DNA of 24,439 nt, from contig JBCCUL010000054.1 of NCBI GenBank assembly GCA_039197065.1, forward strand, positions 1 to 24,439. Direction: 5' to 3'. The notes under the pieces are model-generated. The model saw only the letters and a list, made by a program, of their open reading frames with translations. It was not told the origin of the DNA and made no database searches. This document shows positions 15,196-23,246 of this stretch, piece by piece; the stretch's first letter is position 1; each line of letters opens with the position of its first letter. The position numbers and the translations under genes are program-made. The DNA comes from JANQPX01 sp039197065 (GTDB lineage Bacteria > Pseudomonadota > Alphaproteobacteria > Geminicoccales > Geminicoccaceae).

Positions 15196-16041
15196 TCAGG
15201 CGTCCAGCCACGGCGTGCGGTATCCATCCTCACGCCAGAGGATGGGGAAAAAGCTCTCATCCATCTCATCGGTGCCGTGGCGTCTATAACGGCTATAGAC
15301 CGGACTGTTGTTAGTCATGTGGAAACGCGCGTCGCTCGACATGCAGTGTGCGATAATCGAACGGCGGGGCCGCGACCCACGGTTATCCCGAGATCCATGC
15401 CAGCAGAGCCCATGATGGATGACCGCATCGCCGGCCGAAACCTCGATGGGCACGATCTCGGGTTCGGCTGCACCCACTTCGGCCGCAGCGGCTTTCATGT
15501 CCTGGAGTGGATCATCCGGCGCATGGAAATGGCTTATTGGCGATGAGAGCGGCCAGCGATGAGAGCCGCGAACATATTCGATCGTTCCTTGATCCGCCCT
15601 GGTGTCGTCCAAGGTGACCCAAAACGTCATCATTTCATTGGGAACAATCCAGCGCTGATAGCTGTCGTCCTGGTGAAAACCCAGCGGTCGAGCGCCGGGC
15701 GGTTTCCAGATGACGTTGTCCTGGTTGATGCGCGCGCCTGGCCAGCCACGCAATGTGGCGCAGGCACGGCCGATATCCTCGCGGAGGACGATCGATGCCA
15801 ACTCGCTGTCAGCCTTCCAGCCGTTGCAGATCTGACGCGTGACGTCCGGAGCGCTGACGCCTTCGCGCCAATTCCATTCATCCGGCTGGAGCCCGGTTTC
15901 GAATTCCCCTGCAAAGAGCGGATCGAAACGGTCGCGCGCTGTCTCAATGGCTATCCGGTCGAGTACGCCCTCCACGACAACGAAACCATCTCGGTTGAAC
16001 GAGTCGATTTGCCCTGATGAAAGCTGAATTCGATGATGCAT
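15196..16041 (-). CDS. PhyH-type Fe(II)/2-oxoglutarate dioxygenase
   Basis: A 281-aa member of the phytanoyl-CoA dioxygenase (PhyH) family of cytosolic non-haem iron hydroxylases. The double-stranded beta-helix iron triad is visible as His123-x-Asp125 in GFHQDDSYQ and His215 in GLCWHGS. The basic residue that holds 2-oxoglutarate is likely in RPRRSI (residues 225-229). WVTLDDTRADQGTIEYVRGSHRW is a typical PhyH core block. The substrate is unknown; family members hydroxylate fatty acyl-CoA, ectoine or small secondary metabolites. It lies 204 nt downstream of the FadL-type outer-membrane protein on the same strand, which may suggest a lipid or hydrophobic substrate, but this is weak contextual inference. 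Confidence 0.88.
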   Translation of the reverse strand: MHHRIQLSSGQIDSFNRDGFVVVEGVLDRIAIETARDRFDPLFAGEFETGLQPDEWNWREGVSAPDVTRQICNGWKADSELASIVLREDIGRACATLRGWPGARINQDNVIWKPPGARPLGFHQDDSYQRWIVPNEMMTFWVTLDDTRADQGTIEYVRGSHRWPLSSPISHFHAPDDPLQDMKAAAAEVGAAEPEIVPIEVSAGDAVIHHGLCWHGSRDNRGSRPRRSIIAHCMSSDARFHMTNNSPVYSRYRRHGTDEMDESFFPILWREDGYRTPWLDA

Positions 16042-16206
16042 TCGCCCGACTCATAGACGCAGAGACCGAAATATCGAGCGTAACAGCTTCGAGCTCAAAG
16101 GGGCAGAGTGGATCGGAAACGCCCCTTTGCAAGGCAATCTCGGAGGCTTGATCGACGCCAAAAGCAGACACAAACCAGCCAGGCGGCATACGGTCTCGTC
16201 GGATCG

Positions 16207-16245
16207 CCGGCGAGGTCGATAGTCAACCCCGCCGGTGGTCACCGG
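16207..16245 (-). other. Overlapping hairpins downstream of fadL-like gene
   Basis: CCGGCGAGGT (16207-16216) pairs with ACCCCGCCGG (16226-16235) at 9 of 10 positions. A second dyad, CCGGTG-GT-CACCGG (16232-16245), shares the CCGG with it, so only one can form at a time. Neither has a T-run. The hairpins lie directly after the FadL-like stop and before the dioxygenase gene. They could act in mRNA protection or attenuation, or be a weak terminator. Confidence 0.4.
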
Positions 16246-17592
16246 CTAGAAGCGGATGGTGCCGCCGATGGTGATGATGTCGATCTGGTTTTCGTAGCGC
16301 CCGGAGAGGTTGCCGCGGGCGGCATTCTCGTCGGCGCCGTTGGTGACCAGCTCGATGTCGCCGTCTTCCATGAAGATGTGGGTGTAGCTGGCGTTCAGGC
16401 TGATCGTGCTGGTGAGGTCGTAGTCAGCGCCGATAGCCACCCAGTAGCGATCCGATCCGGGCACGCGCGGCGTTCGGGTTTCGTCGGGGATCGGGCTTTC
16501 GTCAAAGGCGATGCCGCCGCTCAGCGCGAAGTCCGGCGTTAACTTGTAGCGAGCGCCGAGGGCGACGAAAAAGCTGTTGTCCCAGTCCTCGGTGGTCACG
16601 TTGTCGGGCTGGGCCGGGTTTTCGAACTCGACGCGCAGCTCGTCAAAGCTCTTCCAGCCGGTCCAGGCGACCTCGGCCATCATCTCCAGGCCGTTGGCGT
16701 AGGCGTGATAAGCGCCGGCCGAGATGGTGGCAGGCGTGGTCACAGCGGCGCTGGCGCCGGTGTCGAGGAAGAGCCCGCCGGCATTCAGGGCAGCGGCGAT
16801 CCCGGCGTCGTCATTGGTGAAGTCGGCGGTGCCGTCGGCGCGATGGTCGATGTCCGAGCGAAAGGCGAGGCCGAAGCGGGTGTTGTCGCTGGGCGTGAAC
16901 AGGGCGCCGAGATTGTAGCCGACGCCCCAGTCGTCCGCCTCGAGTTCGACGTCGCCATCCTGCGCCGTCGGGATCGCGCCCGGGACGCTGAGGCCTGCAC
17001 CGATGGTGCCGAAGTCGACGGCGTTGGTGAGCGTGGTGTCGACATACTGGATCTGCACGCCGAAGCCGAACGAGAACTTGTCGCTGGCCTTGATGCCGAC
17101 CGCCGGGTTGATGTTGACCGTGGTGAGCTCGCTCTTGAGCGCGTGGTAACGGCCGATCCAGCCGTCCTCATTATCGGTGGTGAGACCGAAGGGGGCGGTG
17201 AGACCAAGACCAAGGGTGATCTGATCATGCACCTGGGTCGACAGATAAATCGCCGGCACGAGGGCGTCGTCGCCGATGTCGCCAGCGTTGTCGGTGCCGA
17301 CGATCGGCACGGCGCCGCCGGCAATCGAGGCTTCACCGTCCTTGAACTTGGCTTCGGGCAGGATGTAGCTCAGGCTGAGATGGGCCTGACTACCTTTCTG
17401 CAGCGCAAGCGCCGCCGGATTGAAGAACATGTAGCTCGGATCTTTGGCGGCAGCGGTGGCGCCCGCGAAAGCGCTGGTCTGCGCCGTCGCCGATTGTTCG
17501 CGAATGGCAAATCCTGCACCCAGCGCCTGCTGGCTTACAAGCACCAGGCCGAGCGCGGTTGTGACCGACATCGAGACGTAGGACGGAATCAT
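16246..17592 (-). CDS. FadL/TodX-family outer-membrane transport protein
   Basis: A 448-aa beta-barrel of the OMPP1/FadL/TodX family, which moves long-chain fatty acids or aromatic hydrocarbons across the outer membrane. A Sec signal peptide (about residues 1-25) ends near ALG-AGFAIREQS, and the mature N-terminus AGFAIREQSA is the family's conserved hatch start. FNPAALAL is the NPA motif of the plug domain. Many amphipathic strands follow. The protein ends in IIT-IGGTIRF with a C-terminal Phe, the BAM recognition signal. GGGGAG lies about 8 nt before the ATG at 17592. The likely downstream partner is the PhyH-type dioxygenase. No fadD or beta-oxidation genes are in the window, so the ligand is unknown. 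Confidence 0.92.
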   Translation of the reverse strand: MIPSYVSMSVTTALGLVLVSQQALGAGFAIREQSATAQTSAFAGATAAAKDPSYMFFNPAALALQKGSQAHLSLSYILPEAKFKDGEASIAGGAVPIVGTDNAGDIGDDALVPAIYLSTQVHDQITLGLGLTAPFGLTTDNEDGWIGRYHALKSELTTVNINPAVGIKASDKFSFGFGVQIQYVDTTLTNAVDFGTIGAGLSVPGAIPTAQDGDVELEADDWGVGYNLGALFTPSDNTRFGLAFRSDIDHRADGTADFTNDDAGIAAALNAGGLFLDTGASAAVTTPATISAGAYHAYANGLEMMAEVAWTGWKSFDELRVEFENPAQPDNVTTEDWDNSFFVALGARYKLTPDFALSGGIAFDESPIPDETRTPRVPGSDRYWVAIGADYDLTSTISLNASYTHIFMEDGDIELVTNGADENAARGNLSGRYENQIDIITIGGTIRF

Positions 17593-17767
17593 CTGAACAA
17601 CTCCCCATGTCCGCCTCTTTATTGTCTATGAGGCGGTTTCGTCATCAGCCCAACCAGAGACTGATGCTTCTGTGCACTTACAATCCTCTTCTTACAGAAA
17701 GCTAACGTGAATAGGATTGATTGGCCACAGCTAAAGCTGATGGGGAAGAAGGACTTTTAGCGACTTT

Positions 17768-17815
17768 TGGCAACGACGCCGCGCGACATGATCATGCCGT
17801 ACGACGACGTTGCCA
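17768..17815. other. Inverted repeat between fadL-like and DUF4332 genes
   Basis: Perfect 8-bp arms TGGCAACG (17768-17775) and CGTTGCCA (17808-17815) enclose a 32-nt interior containing the 10-bp palindrome CATGATCATG (17787-17796). Both flanking genes are on the minus strand. It could be a terminator-like structure for the DUF4332 gene or an operator upstream of fadL. There is no T-run. Confidence 0.35.
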
Positions 17816-17885
17816 TGACTTGAGACGATAGAGGCCTGACGGTGGGACGGCGAACACGCGTCCCATAATAGCGGGTAGTTGGCGT

Positions 17886-18455
17886 TCAGACCTCGACGGG
17901 AACGAGCTTCGGCAAAGCGCGCGCCTGCGAGACCCAGTCATCGACCTCTTCCGGCGTCGGCGCCCGGCGGGCGAAACGCTCGGCTGCGTTCAAGGTGTAG
18001 AGCGCGTCATGCAGCTTCTCCGGATCCTGACCGGCGAGCTTGACGACGCGGTCCACGTCGAGAAGCTCGAGCATGTCGGCGAAGATCGCGCCGATCCCCT
18101 TGATCCGCGCCAAGTCGGCCCGGCATGTCAGCCGAGTGAGCGTGAGCTCTTCGATTCCGCTGGCCTCGGAGAATTCGTGACGTTTATCGCAACTGCCGGC
18201 GGCCGACAGAAGCTGGTGGGTGTAGGTCACACCATTTCGTTTCAGCTTGGCACGCACATCGAAGCTGATGCCCCGAAGCTTGCTCACATGAAGCGACATG
18301 GAACGGTCGCAGGGCCCCTTTGCCTGCGCTTTGACTTTCTCTCTTACACGATGACCGTTTGACGCTCTTTTGGCGATCAGGTCATGGGCAAGAACATCGG
18401 TACCTTCGACGAGAACCTCCTCGCCGAACGTCTGCGGCATCACATCCGAAGACAT
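17886..18455 (-). CDS. DUF4332 domain protein
   Basis: A 189-aa protein with a DUF4332 domain, helix-hairpin-helix-like and of unknown function. The domain runs from about residue 53 (MSLHVSKLRGIS) through KRNGVTYTHQLLSAAGS and the second HhH-like block LARIKGIGAIFADMLELLDVDRVVKLA, to APTPEEVDDWVSQARALP. HhH repeats of this type can contact nucleic acid, but no function is proven. The start is decided by a strong GGGAGG 6 nt before the ATG at 18455. An internal Met at 18299 would begin right at the domain but lacks a good signal. The first 52 residues match nothing I know. It stands between a methyltransferase and fadL-like gene on the same strand, with large gaps on both sides, so it is probably transcribed on its own. 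Confidence 0.78.
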   Translation of the reverse strand: MSSDVMPQTFGEEVLVEGTDVLAHDLIAKRASNGHRVREKVKAQAKGPCDRSMSLHVSKLRGISFDVRAKLKRNGVTYTHQLLSAAGSCDKRHEFSEASGIEELTLTRLTCRADLARIKGIGAIFADMLELLDVDRVVKLAGQDPEKLHDALYTLNAAERFARRAPTPEEVDDWVSQARALPKLVPVEV

Positions 18456-18461
18456 AAGCAA

Positions 18462-18838
18462 CCTCCCAATTCATCGTTGCTCCGGACTTGGCCAGTTTCC
18501 AACCGGTGTGCCATATTCTCCCGCCATCGCGAACCCGCGCGGCTCGAATGGATGGCGACAGGATGATCAGCGGCAATCAGACCGGCTGCTCAGAAACCCG
18601 CACAAGCCAACCGGCGTCACCCAATGCACTCTGGCAAGCTCCCTCCAATGACCGCTCGCTACACGATCTGACTTGCCGCGGAATAGCAATTTGCGAACCC
18701 CGGTCCGATCGACAAAAACAACAAGAGAAACGCGTTGTTATGTCGTTCGTGTAGGAGTGAACGTTATGAAATCGAGTTTATTCGTTAAAAAAAATAAATA
18801 ATCTCGTTTTAGTGTGGAAAATAACGAGAACATCTCGC
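18462..18838. other. Intergenic region upstream of the DUF4332 gene
   Basis: About 375 nt without a convincing gene. The end near 18787-18829 holds a terminator for the methyltransferase gene, and the AT-rich block around 18770-18810 stands out. The promoter of the DUF4332 gene should lie in the remainder; I could not define it. Confidence 0.5.
18787..18829 (-). terminator. Rho-independent-like terminator of the SAM methyltransferase gene
   Basis: On the minus strand, TCTCGTT (plus 18823-18829) pairs with AACGAGA (plus 18802-18808), a 7-bp stem with a 14-nt loop. It is followed by a T-rich tract that includes eight consecutive T (plus A-run 18787-18794). It starts about 10 nt after the methyltransferase stop. 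The loop is longer than usual. Confidence 0.5.
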
Positions 18839-19603
18839 TCAACGCGTTCGTCGCGCGGAAAACCGGAGGCGGACATAGTCAGCGGTCCAGTTCCCCTTGT
18901 CATCCCTAAGACAAGGCTGAAGCAGGCGAACCGTCTCCGACAAGGCGGCGGGGCGTTCCTCCGGCTCAAGCGCGGCGAACAATGAACCGGCCATGGTGTC
19001 GAGCCAGCCCTCCATGTCGGTCGGCAGAGGGGTGGGCCGGGGGATGAGTTCGATGGACCCGATCTCGAAACCATGGGCCTCGAGACGCGCTCGATAGGCA
19101 TCCGGCGTGGGGAAGTACCAGGGGCTGATCGCAGCACCGTCGACGCCACGTTTGTCGAGCGCCGCGAACACGGCGACGATGATCGCCGCGACATTGCCAT
19201 GGCCGCCGAACTCGCCGACGAAACGTCCGCCAGGCTTGAGCGCGCGATGGACGCCTTCGATCACCGCATCCGGATCGAGCATCCAGTGAAGGGCGGCATT
19301 GGAGAAAACGGCATCGAACGCCCCGTTGAAATCGAGCGCGGCTCCATCCATCCGTCGCGCATCAAGACCGCGGGCTCTCGCCCCCTCGATCATGGCCTCG
19401 CTGGCATCGACGCCGATAACCTCGGCACCGACTGAGACGAGCTTCTCCGTCAGGGCGCCGTCGCCGCAGCCGAGGTCGAGAATGCGTTCTCCCGGCTTAG
19501 GCGCCAGAAGGTCGAGCACGGGCGCGCCCAGCATCGGAACGAATCCGGCGTGCTGCTGGTATGTGTCGACTTTCCAGCGCTGCTCTCCTGAGTTCGTCGG
19601 CAT
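18839..19603 (-). CDS. Class I SAM-dependent methyltransferase
   Basis: A 254-aa methyltransferase of the trans-aconitate/UbiE-like Methyltransf_11/25 type. The SAM-binding motif I is ILDLGCGDGALTEKL (about residues 41-55). The motif II acidic residue is in EVIGVDASEAMI. FDAVFSNAALHWMLDPDAV is the motif IV/post region, and ALKPGGRFVGEFGG is motif V. The block SNAALHW and the length near 255 aa resemble trans-aconitate methyltransferases, but many proteins with this pattern have other small-molecule targets, so I leave the substrate open. GGGAAG lies about 10 nt before the ATG at 19603. A terminator of the OmpA-domain gene separates it from upstream transcription, so it is its own unit. Confidence 0.88.
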   Translation of the reverse strand: MPTNSGEQRWKVDTYQQHAGFVPMLGAPVLDLLAPKPGERILDLGCGDGALTEKLVSVGAEVIGVDASEAMIEGARARGLDARRMDGAALDFNGAFDAVFSNAALHWMLDPDAVIEGVHRALKPGGRFVGEFGGHGNVAAIIVAVFAALDKRGVDGAAISPWYFPTPDAYRARLEAHGFEIGSIELIPRPTPLPTDMEGWLDTMAGSLFAALEPEERPAALSETVRLLQPCLRDDKGNWTADYVRLRFSARRTR

Positions 19604-19718
19604 GGCTGCGGCTTCCCTGATTTTAAGGCCATCAATCTGCCAGTTCTCCTGGGACGTGGGAAGTCGGTTGCCGGTGATGCCTGCTGCGGATCGGACATGA
19701 GAACTGAACCGGGCGACA

Positions 19719-19751
19719 CAAAAAAAGCCGGCGGGTCCGATGGACCCGCCG
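19719..19751 (-). terminator. Strong rho-independent terminator of the first OmpA-domain gene
   Basis: On the minus strand, a perfect 10-bp stem CGGCGGGTCC / GGACCCGCCG (plus 19729-19738 and 19742-19751) with a 3-nt loop is followed by a run of seven T (plus A-run 19720-19726). It starts about 40 nt after the stop of the OmpA-domain gene at 19792. Confidence 0.9.
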
Positions 19752-19791
19752 ACCTTTCTAGAACAGAAAACGCGTAGAGCTTAGCGAGCTT

Positions 19792-20391
19792 CTACTCGTC
19801 GGACTGAACAGCTGCGCGCCTGTTCTGCCGCATCGCAACGCCATCTTCAGTGGCGACGGCCGGGTCGGCTTCGCCGAGACCCATCGTCCTGACGGAGTCG
19901 GCGGGAATGCCTGCTGCGATCAGCGCTGCAGCGACCGTCTCGGCCCGCTGCTCGGAGAGCGACAGGTTGTAATCGTCGCCGCCAGACCGATCGGTATGAC
20001 CGCGCACAACAACTTTGGACGGGCCGTTTTCTTTAACGGCAGCGATGATCTCGTCGAGCATCGCCTGATCTTCGGCGTCGAGCTCGGACGAATCCAGCGA
20101 GAAGTAGACCATGCCATCATGCGGCAGCGAGGCCGGAACAGCAGCTGCGTCAGCCCCACTGTCGGCGCTGGTCGTCTCGGCCTCAACCGCTGCAACCTGC
20201 TCTGCCGCAGGGCAGGGAGCGCTGCTGCCGAGTAGGAGCGGCTTGCCTGAGCCGGTAAGGACCATGTCCTCGTCAGCCTCCATGACGCCGCCACACATAT
20301 CATCGCGCCCGTCATGCGCTTGAGCCGACATGGTGCCGACCAACAAGGCAGCGGCGGCGACCGCAGGTAAACCGAAGAATTTCGTGAGCAT
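19792..20391 (-). CDS. OmpA-family protein (peptidoglycan-associated domain), paralogue 1
   Basis: A 199-aa exported protein. The signal peptide (about residues 1-25, core AVAAAALLVGTMSAQA) is followed by a short Cys-containing segment, with Cys in DDMCGG and in APCPAA, that could form a disulfide. An Ala/Glu-rich linker leads to a C-terminal OmpA-like domain (about 93-195). Its peptidoglycan-binding signature is GHTDRSGG with NLSLSEQRAETVAAAL. No beta-barrel or lipobox is visible, so it is probably periplasmic and cell-wall bound. A purine-rich GAGGGGGG precedes the ATG at 20391. It ends at a strong terminator. A related gene with the same layout lies 347 nt upstream on the same strand. Confidence 0.88.
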   Translation of the reverse strand: MLTKFFGLPAVAAAALLVGTMSAQAHDGRDDMCGGVMEADEDMVLTGSGKPLLLGSSAPCPAAEQVAAVEAETTSADSGADAAAVPASLPHDGMVYFSLDSSELDAEDQAMLDEIIAAVKENGPSKVVVRGHTDRSGGDDYNLSLSEQRAETVAAALIAAGIPADSVRTMGLGEADPAVATEDGVAMRQNRRAAVQSDE

Positions 20392-20737
20392 GAGGTGCCC
20401 CCCTCAATTTTCAAAGATTGCCGATGCAGCACCTGCGTAGTGTTGCCGTGTTCAACGGCCTAGTCCACCGCCTGATGCAAAGTCGAGATCAATCCAAAAG
20501 ACGACCGCTGACTTTGTCAATCAGGCGATTTTTAGATTAGATCTGCGTCATACAGTAATATGCCGTAGAATAACGACTCGATTACGTCAACGGTCGTTTT
20601 CATTTTTCAGTCGAACACAAAGCGGAAAAAATGGAATATTATCTTTTTGGTTGTGTTATTGGCAGTTTACATCACCTATTGGTTTAAGCCAGCGCACAGC
20701 TCTCGGCTGCGCGCTGGTCTCTGCTCGATTGCGGCTA
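20392..20737. other. Intergenic region between the two OmpA-domain genes
   Basis: About 345 nt, clearly AT-rich (especially 20520-20690), with no plausible gene. It holds a terminator-like hairpin for the upstream gene at 20689-20717, and presumably the promoter of the 19792-20391 gene. Confidence 0.55.
20689..20717 (-). terminator. Hairpin after second OmpA-domain gene
   Basis: Arms of 12 nt (20689-20700 and 20706-20717) pair at 11 of 12 positions around a 5-nt loop, about 20 nt after the stop of the gene ending at 20738. The T-tract on the minus strand is weak (CTTAAACC), so termination strength is uncertain. Confidence 0.5.
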
Positions 20738-21340
20738 TCAATAAGTGGGCGTCACCGACACACGGCGATTGTTGGCTTCACGGGTGCCGTCAGGCGTGGA
20801 AATCGCGAGATCGTTTTCACCCGCAGCCCCGCGCGTGATCATGCCGGCCGGCAGACCCGCTTCGATCAAAGCCGCCGCCACACTGTTGGCGCGAGCTTCG
20901 GACAGCCGCGCATTCAGGTCGGCGGAACCGGACGTATCGGTGTAGCCGACCACGCTCAGCGACTTCGCCGGGTTCGCCTGGAGCTCGGCGACATAGGCAT
21001 TGACCTCGGCGCGGGCGCCAGCGTCCAGCTGATCCTGATTGACGTCGAAGTACACGATCAACGGATCGATCGTCACGGCGGGCGCGGTCTCGGCGGCAGC
21101 GGTTTGCTCTCCGGCGTCGGTATTCACGACCTCGCCCGCGGCGATCTTGTCTTCGGGACAGGCGGCGCTGTTGCTGTGACCGACCTCGTCGTCATCACTC
21201 TCCAGCACGGGCTCGCCATCACCGTCCAGGACCACGTTGCAGAGGCGGTCGTCCTCATGAGCAAAGCCTGTCGCCGGAACGCCAACAAGCAAAGCGAGGA
21301 CAGCTAGCGCCGATGATGCACCGATCATGTTGCGATACAT
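20738..21340 (-). CDS. OmpA-family protein (peptidoglycan-associated domain), paralogue 2
   Basis: A 200-aa exported protein laid out like its neighbour at 19792-20391. The start is ATG 21340, because a signal peptide follows directly (SSALAVLALLVGVPATGFA) and AAGGAT lies about 10 nt upstream; the frame is open another 63 codons without signals. The mature N-terminus carries Cys in DRLCNVV and in AACPEDK, spaced as in the neighbour. The C-terminal OmpA domain shows IVYFDVNQDQLDAGARAEV, GYTDTSGS and LNARLSEARANSVAAAL. Probably periplasmic and peptidoglycan-bound. The pair looks like an old tandem duplication: layout is conserved while sequence identity outside motifs is modest. Confidence 0.88.
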   Translation of the reverse strand: MYRNMIGASSALAVLALLVGVPATGFAHEDDRLCNVVLDGDGEPVLESDDDEVGHSNSAACPEDKIAAGEVVNTDAGEQTAAAETAPAVTIDPLIVYFDVNQDQLDAGARAEVNAYVAELQANPAKSLSVVGYTDTSGSADLNARLSEARANSVAAALIEAGLPAGMITRGAAGENDLAISTPDGTREANNRRVSVTPTY

Positions 21341-22004
21341 GGGGTCTGATCCTTTAAAGAAGGGTGTGATCAGTGACAAAACCCCGGTGAACTCATTCCG
21401 GTTACCATCGATGGGCGTCGACAACACAAAAAACGCCTGAGGCAACGGAACATCTCCGGTCTTAAGCCACACGGCCTCTCGTTCCATTGATGCGGAGAAC
21501 GGCGGCAAGGACAGGAAACCCATCAACATTGCCCGACGATCCGCATAGGCACGGTCTGGTACAGATGTTTCCGGGAAACTTCAAGTCTTCGACTTTTTCG
21601 GCAAATCGGGAAACCGACGAACTCGCTTAAGAACATGCAATCGAGCCGGGTTGCTCTTTACTTGAAGAAGCTTTTTATCTTGAAAGTGCTGAAAACGTTT
21701 ATTTTTGCTCCTTCGGGTTGCCGAGAAGACTTTCCAAGCTTGTTGTCACCATCCTTCTCAATGGACCTGGGACCGAACCGCCACCGGTCCAGGAGGGGTG
21801 ATCACTTTATGATGGAGGTTTCGGTCTCCGTTCGAAGGATCGGAAGCGAATTACCGCCTGTTCTCTGTCTGTTCGACACAGTTTTCAGCTTTCTTCGGCC
21901 TGGAACGATCGTCAGGTTGCGAATTCGAAAAAAATCCTTCATATCGCGAGATCGACCAGTTCGTTCGAGCTGTTGGAAACGCCCCAGAACGACGGAAATT
22001 TTGC
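21341..22004. other. Divergent intergenic region before the sugar cluster
   Basis: About 660 nt between a minus-strand OmpA-domain gene and the plus-strand sugar cluster. One long open frame crosses it (21635-22132) but has no motif and runs into the next gene in another phase, so I reject it. The part from 21640 to 21710 is AT-rich. A dyad TGGACC (21762-21767) / GGTCCA (21786-21791) could be an operator or hairpin. Promoters for both directions should lie here. Confidence 0.55.
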
Positions 22005-23177
22005 ATGAAGCAACAATCGCGCCTTCGCATCGGCGTCATCGGGACAGGTTTTGTCTCGCGCCATTTCGTTTACGAACTGGCCCGTCGCCCGGACTACGAG
22101 CTCGGCAAGGTTCTGACCCGCCGACCGCTTGACAGCTGCGGTGAATATCCGCGGCAGGATGCGCTGACCCCATCACTCGATGAGCTGATCGAGGCCAGCG
22201 ACGTCGTCTTCGAATGCACCGGCGACGTTCCCTATGCCGCCTCGACGGTCGGCCCGGTTCTCGACGCCGGCAAGCCCGTGGTCACCTTGAACGCCGAATT
22301 TCATACCACCGTCGGCTCCCATTTCGTCGACCGCGGACTTCTGACCGAAGCCGAAGGTGACCAGCCAGGCTGTCTCGCAGCATTGCACGAGGAAGCGGTC
22401 GCCATGGGCTTTTCGCCCTTGGTCTATGGCAATATGAAGGCCTTCCTGAACCGCAATCCCTCTCCTGAGGACATGAAGTTCTGGGCGGAGAAGCAGGATT
22501 ACTCCGTGCCGATGGTCACGTCGTTCACCGACGGCACCAAAGTCCAGATCGAGCAGTGTCTGGTGGCGAACGGCCTGAATGCCGGCATCGCCAAGGAGGA
22601 CCTGATCGGCCTCGAGACCGGCGATCTGAAACATGCGGCAGAGGTGCTTGGCAAGGCTGCGGATGAGGCAGGCTTTCCGATCAGCGAATACATTCTGGAT
22701 CGCGGCCTGTCCCATGGCGTCTTCATCGTCGCGCGCCATGACGACGCGCAAAAACAGCCGCTGCAGAACTTCAAATTCGGCGAGGGTCCCTACTATCTTC
22801 TGATCAAGGACTACTGCCTCGTTCATCTCGAGGTCTTCAAGACCATCGATCGGGTCGCGAAGGGCGGCACGGCGCTGCTGAACAACAGCAACCGTCCGCG
22901 GGTCGGCGTCGCCACCGTCGCCAAGCGCGATCTTGCGCCGGGAACGGTCATCGAGCGCGGCTGCGGCAGCTTCGATCTGCGCGGCATCTGCGTGAACCTC
23001 GAGGAGAGGCCGGATCATCTGCCGATCTGCCTTGCCAACGATCTCGAGGTGAAGCGGCCGATCAAGGCCGGCGAGGTTCTGACATCCGCAGATGTCGACA
23101 TGCCCGAGACCGAAGCCTTGAAGATTTGGAAGACAATCGAGCGTGAAGCGTTGACCTTGGACAGGCGCGCTTCCTAA
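22005..23177 (+). CDS. NAD(P)-binding oxidoreductase with C-terminal SAF domain
   Basis: A 390-aa two-part protein. The Rossmann domain (about 8-130) starts RIGVIGTGFVSRHFVYEL, a GxGxxS variant of the dinucleotide fingerprint, continuing with SDVVFECTGDVPYA, as in homoserine-dehydrogenase-like enzymes. A middle catalytic region follows (about 130-290). Residues about 297-366 form a SAF domain (VATVAKRDLAPGTVIERG... IKAGEVLTSADVDM), a fold seen in sialic-acid synthases and D-altronate dehydratases. Rossmann plus SAF proteins of this type are often found in polysaccharide and aminoglycoside-like sugar clusters, with the reaction undetermined. GGA lies 9 nt before the ATG at 22005. The 3,5-epimerase gene follows on the same strand, so this probably starts a surface-sugar operon. 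Confidence 0.82.
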   Translation: MKQQSRLRIGVIGTGFVSRHFVYELARRPDYELGKVLTRRPLDSCGEYPRQDALTPSLDELIEASDVVFECTGDVPYAASTVGPVLDAGKPVVTLNAEFHTTVGSHFVDRGLLTEAEGDQPGCLAALHEEAVAMGFSPLVYGNMKAFLNRNPSPEDMKFWAEKQDYSVPMVTSFTDGTKVQIEQCLVANGLNAGIAKEDLIGLETGDLKHAAEVLGKAADEAGFPISEYILDRGLSHGVFIVARHDDAQKQPLQNFKFGEGPYYLLIKDYCLVHLEVFKTIDRVAKGGTALLNNSNRPRVGVATVAKRDLAPGTVIERGCGSFDLRGICVNLEERPDHLPICLANDLEVKRPIKAGEVLTSADVDMPETEALKIWKTIEREALTLDRRAS

Positions 23178-23246
23178 GGAGAGCGAACGGCCGGGGTCGG
23201 GTGCAGACTGACGATGGCCCGGGGCCCGGTCGTTCACGGACATCTC

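Noticed and set aside
21635..22132. 165-codon plus-strand frame upstream of the SAF-domain oxidoreductase
   Set aside because: Overlaps the well-supported gene start in another phase and shows no family feature; composition is typical of non-coding DNA.
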